64,000 nucleotides of DNA from JAMWDF01 sp964645405 (GTDB lineage: Bacteria > Ratteibacteria > UBA8468 > B48-G9 > DSTR01). The position numbers were made by a program, and so were the translations under genes. This document shows, piece after piece, positions 8,274-15,939 of this stretch. The notes under the pieces were generated by a model, which searched no databases, was not told the DNA's origin, and saw nothing but the letters and a program-made list of their open reading frames with translations. Positions within the stretch are counted from its first letter, which is position 1. Every line of letters begins with the position of its first letter. The stretch lies in NCBI GenBank assembly GCA_964645405.1, contig CAZYCA010000031.1:23575-87574 (forward strand). Direction: 5' to 3'.

Positions 8274-8997
8274 CCTGCCACCAGATATAACCGGGATCGG
8301 AGTGGTAATGAAGAACAAGATTGAGTACGAAGTTAACATTTTCCAGGATCTGGGCTGGAACCATCTTTATCACAGTAATATGTTTAGCAGAGATTCTTTC
8401 CATGGACCTCATCACTCTGAGCATGGCTGGAGAAATCCGCATTGCTGAAGAATCAGACAGACCGCACCTGGGGCAAACGATTCCTCCCAGCCGCGTGCTG
8501 ATGTAAAAAGAGCCCTTGTTTTTCCTGCAGAAAAGACAACGGTCAAGCTCCAGTCCATAGCCGAGAAGCACAACCATTTTCATTTTGAACCAGAGATAAA
8601 CGACTGCCGGGAACGCTCCCTGTTTAATAGCCTTCCCGCTCTCAAGAAGCAGGCGCAAAATTTCTTCATTCCTTTCCTGTTCCGGAAGAAAAAGATTGAC
8701 CATTCTTAACATGCGCTGCCAGATACCGGAGGATTTTACTTCTTCCATCTGAAACGACTGAATTAACTGCGGTGCATGCAGCAACATAAGGTTGCTGTTT
8801 CTCCGGGGGTAAACACACAAAAAGATATAAGAGCCGGGGTTAAAACATAGTGGTGATACCCGACTCCGGGAGTTTCTTACTCCTTTCAGTACGCCGCGGA
8901 CCTTCCCCAATTTAAGAGTAAGAAGGTCCAGCAGAACACTGGTTTCCCGAAAATCAATCCTTTTTAATACAAGTGCTTGCGTACCTATGGCTGCCAT
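8212..8997 (-). CDS. recO: DNA repair protein RecO
   Basis: RecO loads RecA on SSB-coated DNA in the RecFOR pathway. The 261-residue product opens with the OB-fold segment TQALVLKRIDFRETSVLLDLLT, has the conserved GVLKGVR, and carries the zinc finger CLFCRKNK...CPRCGLS (about residues 155-183). Length is normal. It overlaps the upstream DUF502 gene by 13 bases and the downstream fumarase alpha gene by about 62, in the long minus-strand cluster starting with hisS. A recO next to ybeY, phoH and dgkA homologues is a common arrangement in bacteria and supports the assignment. Confidence 0.92.
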   Translation of the reverse strand: MAAIGTQALVLKRIDFRETSVLLDLLTLKLGKVRGVLKGVRNSRSRVSPLCFNPGSYIFLCVYPRRNSNLMLLHAPQLIQSFQMEEVKSSGIWQRMLRMVNLFLPEQERNEEILRLLLESGKAIKQGAFPAVVYLWFKMKMVVLLGYGLELDRCLFCRKNKGSFYISTRLGGIVCPRCGLSDSSAMRISPAMLRVMRSMERISAKHITVIKMVPAQILENVNFVLNLVLHYHSDPGYIWWQDEKNIFKTCGNTGRKSGGSN

Positions 8998-9566
8998 TGT
9001 TCAGGTTTGACCAGACCCATGGAAACAACCAGGCTGAATCCTTGTTCAACAGTCAGCGACAATTCTTGAATGTTCTCCTCCGTCGTAAGTAAATAGAATC
9101 CGGTTGTGGGATTCGGCACTGTCGGAATAAGCAGACTCACCCATTTTTTCCCTTCCTGGTCCTGCCATTGTGCGGTGACAAAACCAATCATATACCCGAG
9201 TCCGAAGGCTTTGACCTTGACAACACTTTTGAAACTCCGGCTTTCCGGCCTGGAGACTGCCATGACAATAGTGCGCGAAAAAGAATAAATTTTGTTTACC
9301 AGGGGGACTGATTCCATAATTCTTTCAATGCCTCTGAGAATTGTTTTCCCCATTATATTATGAGCAAGAAAACCCAATAAAAGAATCAGCATCACCAGGC
9401 ACAAAAATCCCAGACCTGGCAGGTAAACGTTTGGTAAAAACCGTCTTAGCCAGCTTCCTAACAGGTTTTCAAGAAAAATTACTGCCCGTACCAAAATCCA
9501 GATAGAAAAACTTACCGGTATGATAAAAAGAAGGCCTGACCAGAAATATTTTTTCAGATTTTCCAT
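8985..9566 (-). CDS. DUF502-family membrane protein
   Basis: The 193-residue protein has two membrane helices (about residues 7-30 and 48-70) and a soluble C-terminal half with LIPTVPNPTTGFYLL, the signature of the DUF502 family, whose function is unknown. The segment MESVPLVNKIYSFSRTIV after the second helix is also typical. It overlaps dgkA-PAP2 by 13 bases and recO by 13 bases, so it belongs to the same operon. Association with lipid-carrier and rRNA-processing genes suggests an envelope role, but that is inference from context only. Confidence 0.85.
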   Translation of the reverse strand: MENLKKYFWSGLLFIIPVSFSIWILVRAVIFLENLLGSWLRRFLPNVYLPGLGFLCLVMLILLLGFLAHNIMGKTILRGIERIMESVPLVNKIYSFSRTIVMAVSRPESRSFKSVVKVKAFGLGYMIGFVTAQWQDQEGKKWVSLLIPTVPNPTTGFYLLTTEENIQELSLTVEQGFSLVVSMGLVKPEQWQP

Positions 9567-10288
9567 GGGAAAAACCCCCAGAAGATTTGAATGACCATGA
9601 TGGTAATCAAAATGCCAAGCAAGGCACCGATCACAACCTCTTCCAGGCTGTGGATACCTCGCTGAATACGACTTTGTGCTACCCAGATAGACAAAAGCAA
9701 GACTAAAAAGGAGATGAGTGGCTGCTGGTGGAATGTGAGAAAGGAAACAATTGTCCAGATACTAAAAGATACCCCGCTGTGCAGGCTGGGCATGCCCCCG
9801 CTCAGGAAAGAATCTTTCTTGATGACCAGTTTAAGGAGGATTGCCAGAAATGTCACAATCACCAGTACCACAAATGTAACATACCAGGGAGAGGCTGCTA
9901 TGTTTTCAAAAACTGACCTCCAGGAAGAAGGGAAGTGTTTGGCGACAACCAGGTATCCAGTGATAATAGCTGTTAATGCAGTGAGAAGGACTGCTGCGGC
10001 ACTCACATCCTTTATCCTTCTGGCTTCCACACTAAATTCTCTAAAGATAACATCGGTGAACATTTCACAAACTGTATTGAAAACCTCGGCCACCATAACC
10101 AGTGTTGTAACCAGAAGGATAACCAGGAATTCTGCCAGGGGCAGGTTGAGAAAAAGACTGCTTATAATAACCACTGCACCTATCGCCAGATGAAGACGAA
10201 AATTTCTTTCTATTTTCAGTATCTCAATCAACCCCCTGTAGGCAGAATTAAAACTGCTGAGAATGTCACCCTTTCTGGAAAGGTTCAT
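9554..10288 (-). CDS. diacylglycerol/undecaprenol kinase fused to PAP2 phosphatase
   Basis: A 244-residue membrane protein with two complete domains. Residues 1-120 form a prokaryotic DgkA-type kinase: SFNSAYRGLIEILKIERNFR, then the catalytic AEVFNTVCEMFTDVI, then RRIKDVSAAAVLLTAL. Residues 130-240 form a PAP2 lipid phosphatase with GGMPSLHSGVSF and RIQRGIHSLEEVVIG, i.e. the SxxxH and RxxxxxHxxxD/E-type motifs (E in place of D). In Gram-positive relatives the kinase phosphorylates undecaprenol and PAP2 enzymes dephosphorylate undecaprenyl pyrophosphate, so lipid-carrier recycling is the likely job. Its start overlaps the ybeY stop by four bases. Whether both halves act on one lipid is unknown. 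Confidence 0.88.
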   Translation of the reverse strand: MNLSRKGDILSSFNSAYRGLIEILKIERNFRLHLAIGAVVIISSLFLNLPLAEFLVILLVTTLVMVAEVFNTVCEMFTDVIFREFSVEARRIKDVSAAAVLLTALTAIITGYLVVAKHFPSSWRSVFENIAASPWYVTFVVLVIVTFLAILLKLVIKKDSFLSGGMPSLHSGVSFSIWTIVSFLTFHQQPLISFLVLLLSIWVAQSRIQRGIHSLEEVVIGALLGILITIMVIQIFWGFFPWKI

Positions 10289-10761
10289 TTTTTTCCTTTT
10301 CTCTCTGACGGCTGAAGCTGTAGCAGATTTTCTATTTTCACCATAATTTTATCCTGTATATTTTTCATCCTGGCGTAATCCTGTGGTAGATAGTCAGAAA
10401 ACCCTTTCAGGTGTAAGAGCCCGTGAAGGATTAGGTAAAGTAGTTCTTCCTCCAGTGTTTGCCCGTAACTTTTTGCCTGTCTGGCAGCTGTTTCCACCGA
10501 GATAAATAAATCAGCAAGAGAAGCACCTGTCCGAAAAGAAAGAACATCAGTTGATCTGTTTCTTCCTGTGAACATTTTGTTTACTCTGGTGATGGTTCTG
10601 TCAGAAACAAAAACTATTGCCACCTCCTTTACTGGTAAATCAATCAATCCTGTAATTTTCTGGAGTGCCATTTTTAACCATTGGTTATCAAACTTTACCT
10701 TTCTTTGACGTACGAGCAGGTGCCATATCACCTGTTTTTTGCCTGTGTCGCTGGTACGCAT
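10285..10761 (-). CDS. ybeY: endoribonuclease YbeY (rRNA maturation), atypical metal site
   Basis: YbeY is a zinc-dependent RNase for 16S rRNA 3' processing and ribosome quality control. The 158-residue product shows RNRSTDVLSF and FISVETAARQAKSYG, then HGLLHLKGFSDY with His113 and His117. The third ligand position of the HGxLHxxGxxH motif, residue 123, is Asp, not His. The ATG at 10761 overlaps phoH by 74 bases; a GTG 30 bases downstream (10731) is an alternative start that reduces the overlap. The phoH-ybeY-dgkA order is a classic bacterial neighbourhood. Confidence 0.9.
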   Translation of the reverse strand: MRTSDTGKKQVIWHLLVRQRKVKFDNQWLKMALQKITGLIDLPVKEVAIVFVSDRTITRVNKMFTGRNRSTDVLSFRTGASLADLFISVETAARQAKSYGQTLEEELLYLILHGLLHLKGFSDYLPQDYARMKNIQDKIMVKIENLLQLQPSERKGKK

Positions 10762-11695
10762 TGATTATCCTTTTCACCAGGGGATGCCTGACGACATCAC
10801 GCTGGGTGAAATAAATAAATTTTACCCCGGCCAGGCCCTTTAAGATGGACTGGACTTCCACCAATCCAGAGGTTGCCCGGGTCAGGGGTAAATCAATCTG
10901 AGTGATGTCACCTGTAATGACGGCTCTTGACTGAGGACCCAATCTGGTAAGAAACATCTGTAACTGGCCAGCTGTAGTGTTCTGAGCCTCATCTAAAATA
11001 ATAAATGCTTCCCGGAGAGTTCTTCCTCTCATATAAGCCAGCGGGATTATCTCTATAAGCCGGCGCTCTGTCCAGCGTTTCAGCTCCTCATACTTGAGCA
11101 AATCAAAAAGGGCATCGTAAATCGGCTGCAGATACGGTTTAATTTTCTCTTCCAGATCCCCGGGTAAAAATCCAAGCCTTTCACCAGCTTCCAGTGCGGG
11201 CCTGGTAAGAACTATTTTTTGAAACCATCTTCTTTTCAGGGCTTCAATGGCACAGGCTACAGCCAGGTATGTTTTTCCAGTTCCTGCCGGACCAATGCTT
11301 ACTACCAGGTCATATTTACGCATTGCCTCCACATAAAGTCTCTGTTTAGGTGATTGAGCCTCCACAGTGGGACGCCGGGAAAAAATTTCCACTACTCCTG
11401 GAGAAACCTTTTCCTGTATTTGGGCTGCCGCAAACTGGTTTTCTGATTGGGCGAGGATTTGAAGAACATCTGCTTCTTCCATCACTCCGTGGCCAGAAAG
11501 GAACTTTTTCATCTGCTCCAGAACATAAACAGCTCTGGCTACGCTGTCTGTTTCTCCTCTGATTTTTAGCTGATTACCCCGTCCCAGGATAGAAACAGAA
11601 AGTTTGCTTTCCAGAAGGCGCAGATAGTCATCGGAGCGACCGAAGATGATTTGGGCTTCGCGTGTGGTGAAGAAAACATCTCTTGTTTCTGGCAT
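10688..11695 (-). CDS. PhoH-like ATPase (PhoL)
   Basis: Cytoplasmic P-loop ATPase of the PhoH family, often paired with YbeY and implicated in RNA metabolism. Walker A is GPAGTGKTYLAVACA, followed by TRPALEAGERLGFLPGDLEEK and Walker B region FIILDEAQN, with ITGDITQIDLP downstream. An N-terminal KH-like segment (about residues 15-85) precedes the ATPase, as in PhoL. The start at 11695 directly follows the TAA of the LysM gene (TAATATG) and fits the family; an ATG 30 bases upstream lies inside that gene. The product is 335 residues long. Confidence 0.92.
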   Translation of the reverse strand: MPETRDVFFTTREAQIIFGRSDDYLRLLESKLSVSILGRGNQLKIRGETDSVARAVYVLEQMKKFLSGHGVMEEADVLQILAQSENQFAAAQIQEKVSPGVVEIFSRRPTVEAQSPKQRLYVEAMRKYDLVVSIGPAGTGKTYLAVACAIEALKRRWFQKIVLTRPALEAGERLGFLPGDLEEKIKPYLQPIYDALFDLLKYEELKRWTERRLIEIIPLAYMRGRTLREAFIILDEAQNTTAGQLQMFLTRLGPQSRAVITGDITQIDLPLTRATSGLVEVQSILKGLAGVKFIYFTQRDVVRHPLVKRIINAYQRHRQKTGDMAPARTSKKGKV

Positions 11696-11696
11696 A

Positions 11697-12497
11697 TTAC
11701 GGAAGCACAAGTTCCATCCCGACAACGAGATGGTCAGGGTTCTTCAATGATTTGCGGTTAGCTTGATAAATTTCTTTCCACTTGCTCGGGTCATGATAAA
11801 CCTTGTTAGCAACACGAGTTAAGGTATCACCTGGTTTCACCCGGTAGGTGCGTTTTTCTTTCACCGCTGGTTGTTCAGGAAGTATCGGCTCCTCCGGTGG
11901 AGCCAACCTTCGTGTCGCTCTTTCCCGGTTAATCTCAGCCATAAGTTGGTTGGTCATAGCAATAGCTTTTTCACTGAGTTCATTAGCCTTGTTAATAGCC
12001 TCGTTGGCTTTTCTAATGGCATTGTTGGCTGCATCTGTAGCGTCTTTCGCTGCCTTTTCCGCGTAAGCCAGAGCGTCTTTCGCAGCCTTTTCAGCAGCAG
12101 CTGCCGCCTCTTTCGCAGCCTGGCTTGCTTTTTCACTGGCCTGGTTGGCAGCGTCTATCGCTTTGCTGGTCTCTCTGGCAGCAAAATCTTTTGCTGCATT
12201 TGCCGCAGCAATAGCTTCGTTGGCAGCCTGCAAAGCTTTGTTGGCTGTAGCCACAGCCTGGTTGGCGGCATCCAGAGCCTGTCTGGCATAATTATCACTT
12301 TCTTTACTGACCTCCAGGCTGGTTTCAGCGATGGCTTTCGCCTGTTTCAGCTGGGTTCGTACCGCTGTTTCGTCTTCAGGAGCAAGGGGTTTCTGGGCCA
12401 GAGTAAAGCAACCAGATAAAAGAGTGGCTGCTAAACCTATGAATCCAGCTTTGACTAAATTTCCACCTGCGATGCTATCTTTCCTGATTTTTCTCAT
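11697..12497 (-). CDS. alanine-rich coiled-coil lipoprotein with C-terminal LysM domain
   Basis: The 266-residue product has a positively charged N-terminus, a hydrophobic stretch and lipobox LLSGC (about residues 26-30), so a lipoprotein is predicted. Residues 45-195 are an alanine/lysine/glutamate-rich helix with repeats of AANEA, KAAKDA and ANKA type, resembling the alanine-zipper segments of Lpp-like envelope proteins. Residues 215-266 form a LysM domain, starting RTYRVKPGDTLTRVANKVY, which binds peptidoglycan. Together this suggests a tether between a membrane and the wall. No exact named family is recognised. It sits between aspS and phoH, on the same strand with short gaps. Confidence 0.8.
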   Translation of the reverse strand: MRKIRKDSIAGGNLVKAGFIGLAATLLSGCFTLAQKPLAPEDETAVRTQLKQAKAIAETSLEVSKESDNYARQALDAANQAVATANKALQAANEAIAAANAAKDFAARETSKAIDAANQASEKASQAAKEAAAAAEKAAKDALAYAEKAAKDATDAANNAIRKANEAINKANELSEKAIAMTNQLMAEINRERATRRLAPPEEPILPEQPAVKEKRTYRVKPGDTLTRVANKVYHDPSKWKEIYQANRKSLKNPDHLVVGMELVLP

Positions 12498-12512
12498 GCA
12501 AGCCCCTTTGTT

Positions 12513-14279
12513 TTATGTTGAAGGCAACTGCAAACGAATACGATTTTCTTTCAAAAGTATTTCGTTAACCTCTCCTGGTGCCTGTGTCAGCAGACACACA
12601 CCCTTCTGAGTTTTCGGAAAGGCTATTACTTCCCTGATAGAATTTTCTCCAAGAAAAAGCATAACCAGCCGGTCCAGACCAAGAGCTATACCTCCATGGG
12701 GAGGAGCGCCAAAATCAAGGCATTCAAGTAAAAAGCCAAACTGCTGTTCATATTTCTCTCTGTCCAGTCCAATGAGGTCAAACATTTTCTCCTGAAGTTT
12801 TCTGGAGTGAATCCGGATGCTTCCCCCACCAATCTCTATCCCGTTCAGTACCAAATCATAGGCTTTTGCTCTGATTTTTTCTGGCTGGTTTTCCAGACTT
12901 TCTATACTGGCAGGGGCAGGGGAGGTGAAGGGATGATGCCTGGATTGCCACCGTTGCTGCTGCTGGTCAAATTCTAAAAGGGGGAAATTTACCACCCAGG
13001 TGAAGCACCATTGCGGTTCTGGCGACGGATAAAGTTTGTCCCCAACAAGTTTTCTCAGTTCGCCCAGGACAGGTAAAATTTTATCCGCAGCCCCAGCGAG
13101 AAAGAAAAGGAGACCGTTATCACTTTCAGCAGGTGGTCGCAAATTTTCCACTATCTTTTCTTCCAGAAACTTCTTAAAAGGTGATTGAATATCGTTCTGG
13201 CGGAAACGTATCCAGCCCAGACCGCCGAGTCCACGTTGTCTCACAAGCTGGTGGTATTCTTCCACATCTGAGGTAGAAACTTTCTGTCCATCAGGGACCA
13301 TAAACCCCTGGACAATTCCACCTTCCTCTATAGTTTTCCTGATAACCTCAATCCTGGTCTCCTGAAACACACCGGTAAAGTTTTTCAGTTTCAGGTCAAA
13401 CCGAAGGTCCGGTTTATCTGTTCCGTATTCCTCCATCGCCTGCTGATATTCTATCCGCGGAAAAGGAATCTGCAAATCGTAACCGAAGGCTTTTCTGGCA
13501 GCATATTTCAACAGTTTTTCGGTAATATCAATAACATCTGCTTCTTCCACAAAAGACATTTCCAGGTCAATCTGGGTAAACTCCGGTTGTCTGTCTGCCC
13601 TGAGGTCTTCGTCACGGAAACACCGGGCAATCTGAAAATAGCGGTCAAAACCCGCCACCATAAGAATCTGCTTGAAAAGCTGGGGAGACTGGGGTAGAGC
13701 ATAAAACCTGCCAGGATTAAGTCTGGAGGGAACAATGAAATCTCTGGCTCCTTCCGGGGTACTTCTGGTCAAAATGGGAGTTTCAATTTCTACAAAATCT
13801 TCCCCTGTCAGAAATTCGCGCACAGCCTGGGTAAATTTCGCCCGTGCCAGAAGATTTGCCTGCATTTTTGGCCGCCGCAGGTCAAGAAACCGGTAAGCCA
13901 GACGGATATTTTCCCCAATCTGAATGTTATCGGTTAATTCAAAAGGCAGGTTCCTGGCACGGTTAAGAACGTCTATCTGGTTGATTTTCACCTCCACCTG
14001 GCCGGTGGAAATCTTTGGATTCACCATTTCCGGTGGCCTGAGAATTACTTCTCCTGCAACTCTAATCACCCACTCGCTCCTCACTTCTTTTAATATGGAT
14101 GACACTTCCGGAGGCATCTCCGCCGGTGAGCACACCAGTTGTACCACTCCGTACCTGTCCCTTAAATCAATAAACTTAAGCAGTCCGTGGTCTCTCACAG
14201 ACTGTACCCAGCCGCTCAGAATAACCTTTTCTCCTGCGTTTGACTTATTCAACTGTCCACAGTTATGAGTTCTCAGCAT
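12513..14279 (-). CDS. aspS: aspartyl-tRNA synthetase (bacterial type)
   Basis: Class IIb synthetase, 588 residues, the full bacterial length. The N-terminal anticodon-binding OB fold is visible (NAGEKVILSGWVQSVRDHG), then motif 2 CFRDEDLRADRQPEFTQID, the GAD insertion domain in the middle, and motif 3 GGIALGLDRLVMLFLGENSIR. Whether it is discriminating or also charges tRNA-Asn cannot be told here, since gatCAB and asnS are not in the window. Start ATG at 14279 follows AAGGA and overlaps the hisS stop by 7 bases (ATGCTGA), giving a coupled hisS-aspS pair as in many bacteria. Confidence 0.97.
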   Translation of the reverse strand: MLRTHNCGQLNKSNAGEKVILSGWVQSVRDHGLLKFIDLRDRYGVVQLVCSPAEMPPEVSSILKEVRSEWVIRVAGEVILRPPEMVNPKISTGQVEVKINQIDVLNRARNLPFELTDNIQIGENIRLAYRFLDLRRPKMQANLLARAKFTQAVREFLTGEDFVEIETPILTRSTPEGARDFIVPSRLNPGRFYALPQSPQLFKQILMVAGFDRYFQIARCFRDEDLRADRQPEFTQIDLEMSFVEEADVIDITEKLLKYAARKAFGYDLQIPFPRIEYQQAMEEYGTDKPDLRFDLKLKNFTGVFQETRIEVIRKTIEEGGIVQGFMVPDGQKVSTSDVEEYHQLVRQRGLGGLGWIRFRQNDIQSPFKKFLEEKIVENLRPPAESDNGLLFFLAGAADKILPVLGELRKLVGDKLYPSPEPQWCFTWVVNFPLLEFDQQQQRWQSRHHPFTSPAPASIESLENQPEKIRAKAYDLVLNGIEIGGGSIRIHSRKLQEKMFDLIGLDREKYEQQFGFLLECLDFGAPPHGGIALGLDRLVMLFLGENSIREVIAFPKTQKGVCLLTQAPGEVNEILLKENRIRLQLPST

Positions 14280-15517
14280 ATTAGTTCCTTTATCTTTTGA
14301 AAGGATTCTGAGAGAGGTAGAGTATGTTGTTCTCTGGTCTCCATATTTTTCAACAATATTTTCTCCCCGGAAAGCTCATCTTCACCGAAAAACAAACACC
14401 ATTTTACCTTCTCCCGGCTGGCTGCCTGCAGGTGATTTTTTAAGGGACGTTCCTCAAAATCAACCTCCACAGGGATTCCCTGTTTTCTCAATTCGGCAAG
14501 GAAGGAAAAGCCGAAAAGCCGAGCCTTATCACCAAGAAAAAATGCCCTGAGCAATACCTGCTCTTTTGCTGGTGTGGAAACTATATTCATCAACCGTTCC
14601 AGTCCAATGGCAAACCCCACTGCTGGTATCTGTGGGCCGCCAAAACTGGCGACCAGTGTGTCATAGCGGCCTCCTGCTGCCAGGGCACCGGGGTCGTTTC
14701 CAGCTGTAACCTCAAATACTGTGCCGGTGTAATAATCAAGACCCCGTACAAGATGTTCATCAACCAGCAGTTTGGTATCCATTTTGTTCAAGGTGGATAA
14801 TACCAGCTGGTAATGCTGCTGGCAGGCAGGGCACAGATGTTTAACCGGTGAAGGGGCGCTCTTAAAGATTTCCAGACAGGAAACGTTTTTACAGTCAAAA
14901 ACGCGTAATGTATTCTTTTCCAGTCTTCGTACACAGTCCGGACAAAGGTTTTCCCGGTATGGCTGTAAAAAATTTCTTAGGAGCCGAGAATAAGCCTGCT
15001 GACAGGAAATACAGCCCAGCGAATTTACGCGTAGCAGCGGCTGAGAGAGTCCTGCAGTTTGAAGAAGTAAAATCAACAGGGAAATAACTTCCACATCAAA
15101 CAGAGGATGCTTACCACCGAAAACTTCCACCCCCAACTGGTAGAACTGTCTGTATCTGCCACGCTGCGGTCGGTCGTATCTGAACATGGGTCCCTGATAC
15201 CAGAAACGCGTAATCCTCCTGACCTGGTAATACTTTGCCTGGACGTAAGCGCGTACCACAGAAGCTGTCCCTTCAGGCCTGAGGGCTAAATGCCTGCCTT
15301 TCCTGTCGTAAAAGGTGTACATTTCCTTTTCCACAATATCTGTTGCTTCCCCTACGCTGCGTTCAAAAAGTGCCTTCTCCTCCACCAGAGGAGTTCTTAT
15401 CTCCTTGTATCCATATTCCTGGAGTAGCAATCGTGCCTTCTCCTCAAAGAAATGCCACCGCTGTAGTTGCTCCGGTAGCAGGTCCTGCATTCCCCGGACA
15501 GTTTTATATATTTCCAT
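14273..15517 (-). CDS. hisS: histidyl-tRNA synthetase
   Basis: Class IIa synthetase charging tRNA-His, 414 residues. Seen motifs: TVRGMQDLLPEQ at the N-terminus, motif 2 FRYDRPQRGRYRQFYQLG, the histidine-A loop RGLDYYTGTVFEV, and AVGFAIGLERL near motif 3. The cysteine-rich insertion (CISC, CPDC, CPAC) is ordinary for many bacterial HisRS. The ATG at 15517 is preceded by AAAGGAAG and matches the family start, whereas an ATG 42 bases upstream does not. It is the first gene of the minus-strand cluster that runs to tRNA-Pro and is divergent from rpsO. Confidence 0.96.
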   Translation of the reverse strand: MEIYKTVRGMQDLLPEQLQRWHFFEEKARLLLQEYGYKEIRTPLVEEKALFERSVGEATDIVEKEMYTFYDRKGRHLALRPEGTASVVRAYVQAKYYQVRRITRFWYQGPMFRYDRPQRGRYRQFYQLGVEVFGGKHPLFDVEVISLLILLLQTAGLSQPLLRVNSLGCISCQQAYSRLLRNFLQPYRENLCPDCVRRLEKNTLRVFDCKNVSCLEIFKSAPSPVKHLCPACQQHYQLVLSTLNKMDTKLLVDEHLVRGLDYYTGTVFEVTAGNDPGALAAGGRYDTLVASFGGPQIPAVGFAIGLERLMNIVSTPAKEQVLLRAFFLGDKARLFGFSFLAELRKQGIPVEVDFEERPLKNHLQAASREKVKWCLFFGEDELSGEKILLKNMETREQHTLPLSESFQKIKELIC

Positions 15518-15583
15518 TTTTCTTCCTTTTAATTTATCATAAAAGCTTGAGGGCAGCAACCATGGCCCTTAAGAACTGCTGTT

Positions 15584-15611
15584 TTGACACCGCATGTTTT
15601 TGGGTTATAAT
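15584..15611 (+). promoter_or_regulatory. sigma-70 promoter of rpsO-pnp
   Basis: TTGACA at 15584-15589 and TATAAT at 15606-15611, both perfect, are 16 bases apart. Transcription would start near 15618, leaving a leader of about 38 bases before rpsO, too short for a large S15-binding pseudoknot. Confidence 0.85.
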
Positions 15612-15655
15612 GTAATCACACTGGAGGTAGGGAAAAATGTACCAGGGAGAATCCA

Positions 15656-15922
15656 ATGCTGGAAAAAAGTGTTAAAATGGAGATTGAAAAAGAGTTAGGA
15701 AGGCATGAAAAGGATACCGGTTCCCCTGAAGTTCAGATAGGTTTGCTGACAAAGAGGATTGAAGCGCTGAACCAGCACTTCAAAATCCACAGGAAGGATA
15801 CCAATTCCAGGCGAGGATTTTTGAAACTTATTGGTCGCAGACGCCGCCTGCTGCGGTATCTTCAGCTTACTGCTCCAGACCGGTACCAGGAGGTTGTGAA
15901 AAAATTAGGTTTACGTAAGTGA
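15656..15922 (+). CDS. rpsO: 30S ribosomal protein S15
   Basis: Primary 16S rRNA-binding protein of the small-subunit platform. The 88-residue length and the blocks DTGSPEVQIGLLTKRI, HRKDTNSRRGFLKLIGRRRR and YLQLTAPDRYQEVVKKLGLR are diagnostic. The ATG at 15656 gives the standard length; a second in-frame ATG is 21 bases downstream. The rpsO-pnp order is near-universal in bacteria. Confidence 0.97.
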   Translation: MLEKSVKMEIEKELGRHEKDTGSPEVQIGLLTKRIEALNQHFKIHRKDTNSRRGFLKLIGRRRRLLRYLQLTAPDRYQEVVKKLGLRK

Positions 15923-15939
15923 GAGAAAGCTACTGCCAG

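Noticed and set aside
9714..10193. Long open frame (159 codons) on the + strand opposite the dgkA-PAP2 gene
   Set aside because: It is the antisense shadow of a gene with clear kinase and phosphatase motifs; its own translation shows no family pattern.
11871..12419. 182-codon + strand frame opposite the LysM lipoprotein
   Set aside because: It arises from the repetitive alanine-rich coding sequence read backwards; product is Ser/Phe/Val-rich without recognisable features.
14273..15655. T-box leader before hisS
   Set aside because: The 138-base gap to rpsO contains the rpsO promoter and no T-box sequence or terminator pair was found.
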